The notes under the pieces are model-generated. The model was not told the DNA's origin, did not search any database, and saw nothing but the letters and a program-made list of their open reading frames with translations. Source: Bacteroidales bacterium UBA3843 (GTDB lineage Bacteria; Bacteroidota; Bacteroidia; Bacteroidales; Paludibacteraceae). Taken from it: a DNA stretch of 45,268 bases. The translations under genes were made by a program, and so were the position numbers. The stretch is taken from assembly GCA_002392745.1 (NCBI GenBank), contig DGHR01000018.1:126692-171959 (forward strand). The letters are read 5' to 3'. Shown here piece after piece: positions 33,952 to 42,508 of this stretch (the stretch's first letter is position 1; every line of letters starts with the position of its first letter).

Positions 33952-34467
33952 ATGATAATTTTAATCACAGGGGCATCGCATACGGGAAAGACTTTGCTGG
34001 CGCAAAAAATGCTGGAAAAGTATCATTACCCGACTTTGTCGCTGGATTTGCTGAAAATGGGGATGATCCGCAGCGGTCAAACCGACCTGACCGCCCTTGA
34101 TGATGACAAGCTGACGGATTATCTGTGGCCGATCGTGCGCGAAATGATCAAAACCGCCATCGAAAACAAGCAAAACCTGATTGTCGAAGGGTGTTACATT
34201 CCGTTTTCCTGGCGGCAGGATTTTAGCGAGGATTATCTGGCGAAAATCAAATACATCTGTCTGGTAATGAGCCGAAACTATATTTTGAATCACTTTGCGG
34301 ACATAAAAAAACACGCCGACGTTATTGAACGGCGGGCGGATGACGGCGATTTTACGCAAAAGGAAGCTCTGAAGGACAATGAAAATATATTGCGACAATG
34401 CCGGAAGCATGGTTTGCCGTATTGTTTAACGGATGAAAAATACAACTTGGATATGGGAAAATACTGA
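33952..34467 (+). CDS. P-loop kinase of unknown substrate
   Basis: A 171-residue AAA/adenylate-kinase-like NTPase. Walker A is GASHTGKT (7-14), directly after the first strand; LIVEGCYIPF near residue 78 has the acidic residue usual for the Walker B/substrate strand, and the rest resembles small-molecule kinases. GAGG lies about 6 bases before the ATG. Its stop overlaps the next start (TGATG), so the pair is translationally coupled. The DNA is visibly more AT-rich than its neighbours and begins 100 bases after tRNA-Pro, which suggests transfer. It may phosphorylate the same kind of compound that the partner acetylates; that is inference. Confidence 0.8.
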   Translation: MIILITGASHTGKTLLAQKMLEKYHYPTLSLDLLKMGMIRSGQTDLTALDDDKLTDYLWPIVREMIKTAIENKQNLIVEGCYIPFSWRQDFSEDYLAKIKYICLVMSRNYILNHFADIKKHADVIERRADDGDFTQKEALKDNENILRQCRKHGLPYCLTDEKYNLDMGKY

Positions 34468-35111
34468 TGACGCAGGTAACGAAACCCGATCCGGATACGA
34501 TTTTTCCGGTTCCGGATATTAAAACGGTAACCTATATCAGACCGACGATAAAAAATCCGAATATCATTGTCGGCGATTTTACTTATTTTGCCGATGTCGA
34601 TTTTGAAAAACACGTTACGCACCATTACGAATTCAACGGCGACAAACTGATAATCGGTAAATTCTGCCAAATCGGCGCCGGCGTTGAATTTGTTATGAAC
34701 GGCGCGAACCACCAAATGAATGCGGTTTCAACCTTCCCTTTTTATATTATGGAAGGGTTTAAGCAAGATATTCCCGATCGGAAAGATATGCCGCTGAAAG
34801 GAAACACCGTTATCGGCAATGACGTTTGGATCGGGCAGAACGTGACCGTTTTACCGGGGGTTCATATCGGTGACGGCGCGATCATCGGTGCGAACAGCGT
34901 GGTCGGAAGCGATGTGGAGCCCTACACGATCGCCGTCGGGAATCCGGCCAAAATCGTTCGCAGGAGATTTGACGACCGTTTAACAGCCCTGTTGTTAAAA
35001 TTCAAATGGTGGGACAGGAGCATTGACGAAATCAACGAATTGATACCGTTATTGAGCAACGGCGACTTAAGAAAAGTTACGGAAGAAATACAAAAACTAT
35101 TAGATAAGTAA
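34467..35111 (+). CDS. Vat/CatB-type xenobiotic O-acetyltransferase
   Basis: A 214-residue left-handed beta-helix acetyltransferase that moves acetyl from acetyl-CoA to a hydroxyl. It closely follows the streptogramin A (Vat) pattern: KLIIGKFCQIGAGVEFVMNG, then NHQMN with His82 at the catalytic position, YPF-like FPFYIMEGF, and IGNDVWIGQNVTVLPGV with GDGAIIGANSVV hexapeptide turns. The C-terminal WWDRSIDEINE matches the family's helix. Antibiotic inactivation is possible but many relatives act on sugars or other compounds, so resistance is not shown. Coupled to the upstream kinase and AT-rich like it. Confidence 0.9.
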   Translation: MTQVTKPDPDTIFPVPDIKTVTYIRPTIKNPNIIVGDFTYFADVDFEKHVTHHYEFNGDKLIIGKFCQIGAGVEFVMNGANHQMNAVSTFPFYIMEGFKQDIPDRKDMPLKGNTVIGNDVWIGQNVTVLPGVHIGDGAIIGANSVVGSDVEPYTIAVGNPAKIVRRRFDDRLTALLLKFKWWDRSIDEINELIPLLSNGDLRKVTEEIQKLLDK

Positions 35112-35230
35112 GTTTATAAACTCTCTCCCCCGATTTAAGGGAATGATCCGCCCTCCTCTTTTTCCTTTACGATGAAAAGCCGCCGTGATAAAAAGCGTTT
35201 TCGTTCACGCTTGTTACGGGGGAGCTTTTC

Positions 35231-36016
35231 ATGCGAAAATTCGGCTTTAAACTGTTCAGCACCAACTTGCGCACGGCGCCGTCCCTTATTCGGGAATGCG
35301 TCGACGCGGCGCAAGCGGCGACCGATCTGTTCATCGAAGTCATGGTCATGCCGGAAACGACGCCGGACGACCTGCGCGAATTGAAGCCCCTGTTCAAAGA
35401 CGTCGAGATCCGCCTTCACGCTCCGCATCACACGCTCGGCTTCGACGTCGGCGACCCGCAATTGGAAAAGCATAACAGGCAAACGTTTGAAACCGTCCGG
35501 ACGGCCGCCGACCTGTTCGGATCGAAAACGATCGTCGTCCACCCCGGATGCGGACACGGCAGGGAAGCGTTGAACGAAACCGTCCGGCAGCTCAAGCTCC
35601 TCGACGACCCCCGCATCGTCGTCGAAAACCTGCCGGTCATCGACGACGGCGACGGGAAGGAATTACTGGGCGGCACGGCGGAGGAAATCCGTTTCATCAG
35701 GGCGGAAACCGGATACGGTTTCTGCATGGACTTTTCGCACGCGGTCTGCGCGGCGGCGACGCTCGGTCGTGACCCGATAAAACATCTGGAAAGCTTTTAC
35801 GCGTTGACACCGACGGTTTATCACCTCTGCGACGGGGAGCTGAACCGGAATTGCGACAGCCACCGCCACTACGGCGACGGCGATTTCCCGCTCGGATACT
35901 TTTTAAAAAATCTGACGGCGCCTGACGCGTACATCACGATGGAAACGGGCCGCGGCATACAAAATCAGAACGACCTTTGGATGAAGGACTACGCTTTTTT
36001 AAAAGCGCTTCTGTAA
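35231..36016 (+). CDS. xylose-isomerase-like TIM-barrel protein
   Basis: A 261-residue sugar-phosphate isomerase/epimerase-type (AP endonuclease 2 superfamily) protein. Metal-binding positions are visible along the barrel: Glu in IVVENLPV, Asp and His in FCMDFSHAV, His in VYHLCDGE and the DSHRHYGDGDFPLG loop, and Glu in ITMETGRG. GGGGGAG lies 8 bases before the ATG. The substrate is unknown; relatives act on sugars, myo-inositol derivatives or abasic DNA. It stands alone, with a terminator directly after it. Confidence 0.82.
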   Translation: MRKFGFKLFSTNLRTAPSLIRECVDAAQAATDLFIEVMVMPETTPDDLRELKPLFKDVEIRLHAPHHTLGFDVGDPQLEKHNRQTFETVRTAADLFGSKTIVVHPGCGHGREALNETVRQLKLLDDPRIVVENLPVIDDGDGKELLGGTAEEIRFIRAETGYGFCMDFSHAVCAAATLGRDPIKHLESFYALTPTVYHLCDGELNRNCDSHRHYGDGDFPLGYFLKNLTAPDAYITMETGRGIQNQNDLWMKDYAFLKALL

Positions 36017-36033
36017 AAAAACGGATTTCTCAT

Positions 36034-36065
36034 AAAAAGAAAGCGGCTCTCGCCGCTTTCTTTTC
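36034..36065. terminator. bidirectional terminator
   Basis: GAAAGCGGC and GCCGCTTTC pair perfectly around TCTC with A and T runs outside, between convergent genes. Confidence 0.9.
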
Positions 36066-36077
36066 AACAGATGATTC

Positions 36078-38180
36078 TCACATACAGTGTTTGTTTGCAC
36101 AAGCTATACCATTGCCGCTCCAAACGCACATATTGCCGACTCTGACATAGCTACATGATCTCGATCCACCCGGACGATCCTCGTTACGACTGTCGCGATC
36201 GACATTCTCATCTCCATTACAGTCGCAAATGTTGTCAATCTTATCATCGTTATCTTCTTGCATACATTTGCTATGCCAGTTCGCCGTTTTTCCGGCAACA
36301 ACGCCTTTGGGACAGCAGAATTTATGACCGTACAGCGTATATTCCGTCATCGTGCCGGTACAGCTCCATCCACCCGGTTCCTTCAGGCATACTCCGCCGA
36401 ACAACGAAAATCCCGTTTTACACGCTTCGCACGACCAGCATCCTTTGCTCAAAGAACAAGAGGAACAGTTGGATTGTTTGCTCTTGCATTCGCTTTCCGA
36501 TTTGAAACAGCTTTCGATTTCATAATAGGACGAACAAGTGTAACATCCGTCTTTATCTTTTTTGCAATACTGGCAATTCTGCGTTTTTTCTTCACATGTC
36601 GCCGCATCCGTATACGTACAAAGACTTCCTCCCGGTATCAGGCACCGCCCCGTTTCCGCTTGCTTTAATTTACGGCAGGTGGAGGTAGGATCAACGTCAC
36701 GGCAATCCACATCGGTTACACAACAATCTTCACTTTTCTTTTCGCAGACATGGTTTTTCGCTTCATAGCATTTTCCGAGGCAAATCCGATCGCTGCACGA
36801 ACCTTCTTTGCAATATTGATCGTCTTCGCAATCGCTATCGGACGAACATTTGCCAACCACTGTTTCGCACTGACCGCATTGACCGTCCGAACCTGTCACA
36901 CCTTTGGTAATCGTAAACGTTTCATCTTCCGTGCAGTCCTTCTCAATCTGTTGGTTGAGATCGCCGCAACTTTTCTTCACGCATTTAAAGCAGGCGCCGT
37001 CGGATCCGGTCTTCCCCGTTCCTTCAAGCTTTTCATCGTCATTGCAACTCAACTCCGTTTCAATTTTGAAAGTACCGTCGATTTCGTTACATTTCAGATC
37101 CGAACAGGTGTAGCAAACGCCCCGGGCCCCCGTCTTTCCGGTTTCCGCCGCAACTTTATCGCCGCAGTCGTAAGAATAAGACAGGTTGATTTCCGAACAT
37201 TCTTTCAGCACACAGGCCTTCGATTCATCCAACTTGTAATCCTCGTTGCAGGAAACCTTGTCGCAAATGCCGGCGGTGGTACAAGCCGAGCAAGTTCCGT
37301 TGGCGACGGAGATTTGGCTCGGATCGCAAACGCAGTCGCCCGCCCCGTTCAGGGTATAACCGCCTTTACAGCTCAAACATTTGTTCGCGTTGCAAGTATC
37401 GCATTCGGAACCGTATTTTTTGCACGATACGCCGCAGCTACACGTCGCCTCGTTCCACGTTTCCCCTTCGCCGCAAGACTCTTCGGTCAAAGTGCAGGAG
37501 CATTCGCCGGCTCCGTTCGGAACGGTGCCCGTCGGACAATTACCGCATGTCGCATCCCCGGCGGCGCAGTTTTTACACACGCAGGCGGATTCATCCGTGT
37601 CGGCATAAGCCCCCGGCCGGCAGGAAGCGGCCAAGGCTTCCGCATCGCACTTGCAACCGCCGTTGCCGTTGCTTTTCTGGAAAGCGCCGCAGTTGCAAAC
37701 TTCCGTCGCTTTGCACGAAACGCATTTGCCGCCGGAACACCGTTTTCCCGCGCCGCAATCGCTGTCGTAGGAGCAGGACCGGCACTGGCAGGCGTGCGGT
37801 CCGGTCTGTTCGCAGGTCTCGGCCGCCGAACAATTCGAATTGCGACAGGATTCGATCATGCTCGAATTGGTTTTACAAAGCGGGATGCATTTGTTCGAAA
37901 GGCAGTATTTCCCGCTCGGGCAATGGTTGTCTTCCTTACAGGCGACGCATTTCGCGCCGACGCAAAAATAACCTTTCTGGCAATCCTTGTCCGCCGCACA
38001 ACTCGTGTTCACATGCTTGTGTTTCGAAATCTCTTTAATGGCGTCGTTTTCCGAAACTCTGTATAATTTCGCGGCCTTTGCCAACGTAAACGACGCGGAG
38101 TCGTCAAAAACGGAAGCTTGCGCCCGATTTCCCGAAAACGCGGTCAAAACGGCCGTTATCGCAAGAATGAATTTTATCAT
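36078..38180 (-). CDS. secreted cysteine-rich repeat protein, 700 residues
   Basis: An exported protein of unknown function. A signal peptide covers about 1-22 (ending AQA). By hand I count about 94 cysteines, some 13% of residues, in EGF/furin-like spacing: first C-x4-DC-x4-YC-x3-KC modules, then CSC/CKC clusters, then at least three related units of about 50 residues with GKTG-(A/S)-(R/D)-G-x-C-x-x-C. The C-terminal 100 residues include an Asp-rich stretch (DNDDKID, DENVDRD) like calcium-binding turns. No membrane anchor or known enzyme motif is present. It resembles the large Cys-rich proteins of some gut Alphaproteobacteria. GGGAG precedes the ATG by 8 bases. It must be folded where disulfides form, so it is periplasmic or on the cell surface. 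Confidence 0.85.
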   Translation of the reverse strand: MIKFILAITAVLTAFSGNRAQASVFDDSASFTLAKAAKLYRVSENDAIKEISKHKHVNTSCAADKDCQKGYFCVGAKCVACKEDNHCPSGKYCLSNKCIPLCKTNSSMIESCRNSNCSAAETCEQTGPHACQCRSCSYDSDCGAGKRCSGGKCVSCKATEVCNCGAFQKSNGNGGCKCDAEALAASCRPGAYADTDESACVCKNCAAGDATCGNCPTGTVPNGAGECSCTLTEESCGEGETWNEATCSCGVSCKKYGSECDTCNANKCLSCKGGYTLNGAGDCVCDPSQISVANGTCSACTTAGICDKVSCNEDYKLDESKACVLKECSEINLSYSYDCGDKVAAETGKTGARGVCYTCSDLKCNEIDGTFKIETELSCNDDEKLEGTGKTGSDGACFKCVKKSCGDLNQQIEKDCTEDETFTITKGVTGSDGQCGQCETVVGKCSSDSDCEDDQYCKEGSCSDRICLGKCYEAKNHVCEKKSEDCCVTDVDCRDVDPTSTCRKLKQAETGRCLIPGGSLCTYTDAATCEEKTQNCQYCKKDKDGCYTCSSYYEIESCFKSESECKSKQSNCSSCSLSKGCWSCEACKTGFSLFGGVCLKEPGGWSCTGTMTEYTLYGHKFCCPKGVVAGKTANWHSKCMQEDNDDKIDNICDCNGDENVDRDSRNEDRPGGSRSCSYVRVGNMCVWSGNGIACANKHCM

Positions 38181-38225
38181 CGCGGTTCTCCCTACGAATT
38201 TATTACTACTTTTAACGTTATCACA

Positions 38226-38247
38226 AAATTATGGCGAAATTATGGCG
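38226..38247. repeat. 11-base direct repeat before the Cys-rich gene
   Basis: AAATTATGGCG occurs twice in tandem about 45 bases above the start of the Cys-rich gene, between it and the terminator of the small lipoprotein gene; a regulator could bind here. Confidence 0.5.
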
Positions 38248-38272
38248 AAGGCATCATTTTTTTCGAAAAACG

Positions 38273-38310
38273 CAAAAAAAGGCGGAAGTCCGCTCTTCCG
38301 CCTTTATTTT
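38273..38310 (-). terminator. terminator of the small lipoprotein gene
   Basis: GGCGGAAG and CTTCCGCC pair around TCCGCT; on the minus strand the stem is followed by T7. Confidence 0.9.
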
Positions 38311-38330
38311 CTGAAAACAAAAGGTTACGT

Positions 38331-38768
38331 TCATTTCGGTTTGGCTTGGGCAACGGATTCCGGCGACACCGTGAACGACACCGTCGCCCCGTTGACCATA
38401 TCTTGTTCGATTTGGATCGTGGCAAATCTGTTTTTGCTGGAAAAGCTCATCACGCTGACCTTCGAACGCACAACGGTCAGCTCTTTCCAACCGAATTTCG
38501 GCATTTCCGCCATATAGAAATCGAACATTCCGTTGACCGAATGGGGCACGGTGAAAACAAGCCGTCCGAACCAGGCCTTCTGACCGCCGAACAGCAAGGT
38601 CTGTTTCAAATCCATCGACGCCCGTTCCGGTATGGGAATGTCGTTGAACTGCGCAAAGGTCGGCGTCGGCGCGCCCTGCTCCGCACCGTCGGGATGACGC
38701 ATCATCGATTCGGAAGTAACACAGCCCGTCAAAGCGATAAAAACGGCCGAAAGCAAAATCTTTTTCAT
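38331..38768 (-). CDS. small lipoprotein of unknown function
   Basis: A 145-residue protein with a lipoprotein signal ending LTG before Cys16. The mature part starts with a Pro/Gln/Ala-rich linker (about 20-45) and then a compact alpha/beta region with FYMAEMPKFGWKELTVV and FATIQIEQDMVNGATVSFTVSPE. This pattern of a helix ending KFGW followed by three strands resembles the small lipoproteins of Alphaproteobacteria that carry a DUF4810-like or similar fold, but I cannot name the family. It diverges from pyrG and has its own terminator. Confidence 0.8.
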   Translation of the reverse strand: MKKILLSAVFIALTGCVTSESMMRHPDGAEQGAPTPTFAQFNDIPIPERASMDLKQTLLFGGQKAWFGRLVFTVPHSVNGMFDFYMAEMPKFGWKELTVVRSKVSVMSFSSKNRFATIQIEQDMVNGATVSFTVSPESVAQAKPK

Positions 38769-38837
38769 TGTCCGCCCCTCAAAAAGTCATCGGTTTCGGA
38801 AAGAATAAGCCCTTTTTGGTTAAAAACGTCTTAAAAG

Positions 38838-38865
38838 TTGACATTGCCGGACGCGTCGATATGAT
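38838..38865 (+). promoter_or_regulatory. sigma70-type promoter of pyrG
   Basis: TTGACA (38838-38843), 16 bases, TATGAT (38860-38865): near-perfect sigma70 boxes 35 bases before the pyrG ATG. This promoter style is unlike that of the left half. Confidence 0.7.
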
Positions 38866-38899
38866 AGCCGAAAACGATTTTGCTAACGGAGTTGCGGAA

Positions 38900-40540
38900 A
38901 TGACCCGATACATCTTTATTACAGGCGGCGTGGTGTCTTCATTGGGCAAAGGCATGGCTTCGGCCGCCGTAGGTTCGCTTCTGCAGGCGCGCGGCTACAA
39001 GGTCCGCATGCGCAAAATGGATCCATATCTGAACATCGACCCCGGCACGATGTCGCCGTTCCAGCACGGCGAAGTCTTTGTTACGGAGGACGGCGCCGAA
39101 ACGGACCTCGATCTGGGTCATTACGAACGATTCATCGGGAACTTCTGTCATAAAACGGATTCCGTTTCGGGCGGCCGGATTTACCATAACGTTCTGACGA
39201 AGGAACGCCGCGGCGACTATTTGGGCGCGACGGTCCAAATGATTCCGCACGTCACGGACGAAATCAAGCTGTTCATCGAATCGGACCTGACGGACGAAGA
39301 CTTCGTCCTGTACGAAATCGGCGGAACGGTCGGCGATATCGAAGGCACGATCTTTCTGGAAGCCGCCCGTCAATTCGCAAACCAGGTCGGCAAGAACCGC
39401 TGTCTGTTCCTGCACCTGACGCTTCTGCCTTACATCGCGACGGCGGGCGAACTGAAAACGAAACCGACGCAACACTCGGTCAAACAGCTTCTCGAAGCGG
39501 GGATACAGCCGAACATCCTGCTGTGCCGTTCGCAAAAGCTCCTGTCCGATTCCGAACGCGGCAAGATCGCCTTGTTCTGCAACATCGCGCCGCAGGACGT
39601 CATCGTCGCGCTGGACGCCGACAGCATTTACAAAATCCCGCTCCAGTATCACGAGGAAGGTCTTGACGACCGGATCCTGCACTATTTCGGAATGGACGAC
39701 GCGCCGGCGCCCGACCTGACGCGCTGGACGAACATCGTATCGGTCATCGGCCATTGGGAACACACCGTCAGAATCGCCGTCGTCGGCAAATACTGCGATT
39801 TGCTGGAAGCGTACAAATCCCTGAACGAAGCGATTTGTCACGGCGGCATCGCGCATAAAACGAAAGTCGACGTCAAATGGATCGAATCGGATACGCTGGA
39901 GGACAAATCCGACGACGACATCGCCCGTATTTTTTCCGACGTTCAGGGGATACTCGTCCCCGGCGGATTCGGCGTCCGCGGCGTCGAAGGCAAAATACGA
40001 GCGGAACGTTTCGCCCGCGAAAACAACATCCCGTTTTTCGGCATCTGTCTGGGCATGCAAACGGCCGTCATCGAAGCGGCGCGCCACCTGCTCGGCATCG
40101 AAAACGCCGGTTCGACGGAGTTTACGAAGGACTGCACCCCCGTCGTCGCTCTGATGACGGAATGGGAACAGGACGGACGCAAGCAGATCCGTTCGGAAAA
40201 AACGGACGTGGGCGGCACGATGCGGCTGGGCGCCTATCCGTGCGTCCTCAAGGAAGGTTCGCTGGCGTCAAAGCTTTACGGGGGCGCGGCGCAGATCGCC
40301 GAACGCCACCGCCACCGCTACGAAGTCGACATGACCGTCGCCCGCGAATTGGAAAAGAAAGGCTTTGTCGTGTCGGGCGTATCGCCGGACGGATTGTTGC
40401 CGGAAATCATCGAATTGGCGGATCATCCGTTTTATCTGGCGGTCCAGTTCCATCCAGAATTCAAATCCCGTGCGTTCGATCCGCACCCGCTCTTCAAAGG
40501 CTTTATCGCCGCGGCGTTGAAGCAAACGGCCTTGTTATAA
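38900..40540 (+). CDS. pyrG: CTP synthase
   Basis: CTP synthase makes CTP from UTP, ATP and glutamine. The synthetase domain (1 to about 270) opens YIFITGGVVSSLGKGMASAA with the ATP-binding loop and shows KMDPYLNIDPGTMSPFQHGEVFVTEDGAE. The glutaminase domain has Cys383 in FFGICLGMQ and His518/Glu520 in QFHPEFKSR. Length 546 is standard. The ATG at 38900 fits the family start and is preceded by CGGAG; the open frame extends back 44 codons to 38768 but would include the promoter. The gene stands between a divergent lipoprotein gene and a membrane protein gene. Confidence 0.98.
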   Translation: MTRYIFITGGVVSSLGKGMASAAVGSLLQARGYKVRMRKMDPYLNIDPGTMSPFQHGEVFVTEDGAETDLDLGHYERFIGNFCHKTDSVSGGRIYHNVLTKERRGDYLGATVQMIPHVTDEIKLFIESDLTDEDFVLYEIGGTVGDIEGTIFLEAARQFANQVGKNRCLFLHLTLLPYIATAGELKTKPTQHSVKQLLEAGIQPNILLCRSQKLLSDSERGKIALFCNIAPQDVIVALDADSIYKIPLQYHEEGLDDRILHYFGMDDAPAPDLTRWTNIVSVIGHWEHTVRIAVVGKYCDLLEAYKSLNEAICHGGIAHKTKVDVKWIESDTLEDKSDDDIARIFSDVQGILVPGGFGVRGVEGKIRAERFARENNIPFFGICLGMQTAVIEAARHLLGIENAGSTEFTKDCTPVVALMTEWEQDGRKQIRSEKTDVGGTMRLGAYPCVLKEGSLASKLYGGAAQIAERHRHRYEVDMTVARELEKKGFVVSGVSPDGLLPEIIELADHPFYLAVQFHPEFKSRAFDPHPLFKGFIAAALKQTALL

Positions 40541-40553
40541 ACGCTTTGACGGT

Positions 40554-40581
40554 TTGAAAAAACGCAAAAGCGCCGTATACT
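40554..40581 (+). promoter_or_regulatory. probable sigma70-type promoter
   Basis: TTGAAA (40554-40559), 16 bases, TATACT (40576-40581), 36 bases before the membrane protein gene. Confidence 0.55.
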
Positions 40582-40617
40582 GTCGTCGGATTTAACAACA
40601 AAGACAAGGACGAATCC

Positions 40618-41400
40618 ATGCTTGTGACCGTCAGGAAAATTTGTATCGCCGTTTTGCAAATCGTCGCATTCATTGTTCTTCTGACCGGCGCGAAAGCCTT
40701 TTTTTCGCCGTTGTTCACGGAATTGTACATGTTGACGCCGTTTGTGTTTTTCTGCACCGCGGCGGGATTTTTCAGTCTGTTCCTGATTCGTCAGGCGGCC
40801 TGTCTGGCATTTTTGCCGAAAGCTCGGCTGAAAGGCATTTTGCGCGACGGGGAAATCGCTCCTTCGCCGTCAAAGTATTTTTCACGCGTTTTCGGCGCAC
40901 CGTTTCTGAAAAGGGTTTTTCTGTACGTCTTTTTGTTTTCCGTCGAAGCCCTTTTCCGCCTGTTGTCGATACGGCTTTATCTGATTTTGACGGGATACGC
41001 GGTCCCGTTTCCGGAACGGCTGGCGAACCAATCGGCCGTTCTGCCGTTTCTCGTTTCGCTGGCGGCGGGATTTCTGATCATGGAATTTCCGTTTTACGAA
41101 GTGTTCTATAAGCACGCCTTTGCGAACGCATCGAACCGCCTTTACGAATACCGCTTCGGGCTGAAAGCTTTTTTGTATGTTCTTCTGCTTTACGTCCTGT
41201 CCGTCCTCGTCACGTACGTTTATATCCGAACGGGAGCCGTCGATATGACTTCCAAAACCGGCTCTCTGGCCGTTCTGATCACACTTGTCCCGTTCGGATA
41301 CGCATTGTGGGCGGGCATGTACATCCCCAACGCCCGACGGGTTCTGTCTGAAAAGTTGCATACGTTCTTCCATCCGAAAAATCGCGTCCGAAAACAATGA
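40618..41400 (+). CDS. polytopic membrane protein of unknown function
   Basis: A 260-residue inner-membrane protein with about six hydrophobic segments, approximately at residues 8-28, 38-60, 98-122, 138-158, 188-208 and 222-240. Basic loops such as PKARLKGILRDGE lie between helices 2 and 3, and the C-terminus is basic (HPKNRVRKQ), suggesting a cytoplasmic tail. AAGGA lies 9 bases before the ATG. No charged residues inside helices point to a transporter class, and I recognise no family. A probable own promoter is at 40554-40581. Confidence 0.78.
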   Translation: MLVTVRKICIAVLQIVAFIVLLTGAKAFFSPLFTELYMLTPFVFFCTAAGFFSLFLIRQAACLAFLPKARLKGILRDGEIAPSPSKYFSRVFGAPFLKRVFLYVFLFSVEALFRLLSIRLYLILTGYAVPFPERLANQSAVLPFLVSLAAGFLIMEFPFYEVFYKHAFANASNRLYEYRFGLKAFLYVLLLYVLSVLVTYVYIRTGAVDMTSKTGSLAVLITLVPFGYALWAGMYIPNARRVLSEKLHTFFHPKNRVRKQ

Positions 41401-41477
41401 CATTCGGGCAACATCGTTTGACAAAGCAAGTCCCCGCGCTTAAAATTGATTCCGCGCTTTAATCAAGTGAGGTGGCC

Positions 41478-42479
41478 ATGTCCGTCAAAGAAGCCTTTTC
41501 CCCGACAAAAACGACCTGTTCCGACGAAAAGCCGGTGTTGGACGCCGATTTGTCCCTTTGTCCGGAAAAGGACCGTCCGCGCATGATCGCGCTGATCAAC
41601 CGTCTGGCGAAAAGCGAACAAGGCATGGACGCCCTGACCGTCGCCGTCAAAAACGGATACCGTTTCACTTTCATGGCGGAAGACAAAAAAGCCAACGGTT
41701 CAACGAATTTCTTTTCCAAACGTGTCACGCTCAACCCGTTCCGTTCGGACGACAAGCTGATCGGGACGCTGTGCCACGAATGTCGCCACGCGGGACAAAA
41801 CGCGCGTTCCTCCGTCCTGCGGTTTGAAGACGGCTGGGACATCCGTTCCAACCTGCTCTACAACCGCGCGATGGAAGCCGACGCGCAGGCGTGCGCTCTC
41901 GCCGCCTGCAAAGAGCTGGAGCTGCGGGGCGACAAACGGCCTTATGCCGAATTTAAGGAAAAATACCCCGAAATCGAATCGGCTTTCGCCAAAGCGTACG
42001 AAAAGGACGGCAAGATCACGGATAACGCGATGACGGAAGCTTTTAAAGGCTGGTACGATCAGGAACGGATAAAAACGCTGTACGAACAGGGATACATCCT
42101 GCGCCCGCTGGCGAACGATCTGAAATGGATACAGAAAGGGCTGGACGGAAAGCTTTTCGACCGCTCCGTGTCGGCGCAACTGACGGTCGGCGAAATCACG
42201 CAAACAAAAACGGGCAACTACTTCACGGACGATCCGGAAATCCTGAACGGCGGAAAGTACATGGCCGTCGCCGAAGACACGATGGAACAGATGAAAAACT
42301 ACGTTGCCGCGCGAAAGCAGGCGACCGGCGGCAAAGATGACTGTTCGGCGATTTTAAAAGGCATCCCGACACGGCCGACTTATGTCGTTCCCGATATGAT
42401 TCAAATCGCGCCGCCCGTCGGGAAACAAGCCCTGCCGCCGGCGATGAAACGAAAAATCACCGCCGCCAAAAGCCGTTAA
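41478..42479 (+). CDS. predicted zinc metallopeptidase
   Basis: A 333-residue soluble protein. It carries HECRH (His100, Glu101, His104), an HExxH zincin motif in the context GTLCHECRHAGQ, and 30 residues later NRAMEADAQA, where Glu133 is placed as the third metal ligand. This arrangement resembles the putative metallopeptidase family DUF6782. There is no signal peptide, so action is cytoplasmic or the protein is exported by another route, for example as an effector; that is speculation. The start at 41478 follows GAGG by 5 bases; a GTG 6 bases earlier overlaps that site. Confidence 0.75.
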   Translation: MSVKEAFSPTKTTCSDEKPVLDADLSLCPEKDRPRMIALINRLAKSEQGMDALTVAVKNGYRFTFMAEDKKANGSTNFFSKRVTLNPFRSDDKLIGTLCHECRHAGQNARSSVLRFEDGWDIRSNLLYNRAMEADAQACALAACKELELRGDKRPYAEFKEKYPEIESAFAKAYEKDGKITDNAMTEAFKGWYDQERIKTLYEQGYILRPLANDLKWIQKGLDGKLFDRSVSAQLTVGEITQTKTGNYFTDDPEILNGGKYMAVAEDTMEQMKNYVAARKQATGGKDDCSAILKGIPTRPTYVVPDMIQIAPPVGKQALPPAMKRKITAAKSR

Positions 42480-42504
42480 AAAAGGAGTCTTTCGGCTCCT
42501 TTTT
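42477..42504 (+). terminator. terminator after the metallopeptidase
   Basis: AAAAAGGAG and CTCCTTTTT pair around an 8-base loop starting at the stop codon. Confidence 0.8.
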
Positions 42505-42508
42505 CGCT

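Noticed and set aside
35112..35230. Search for a duplicated tRNA-Pro 3' end as an attachment site
   Set aside because: No stretch matching the tRNA T-arm and acceptor end was found downstream of the islet.
38939..40087. 382-codon frame antisense to pyrG, and similar long frames opposite the Cys-rich gene (36750-38066), glgA (31523-32782) and the DUF4921 gene (30028-31497)
   Set aside because: G/C-rich codon use keeps the opposite strand free of stops. The sense proteins carry clear family motifs or signal peptides; the antisense ones have only Arg/Val/Phe-rich text.
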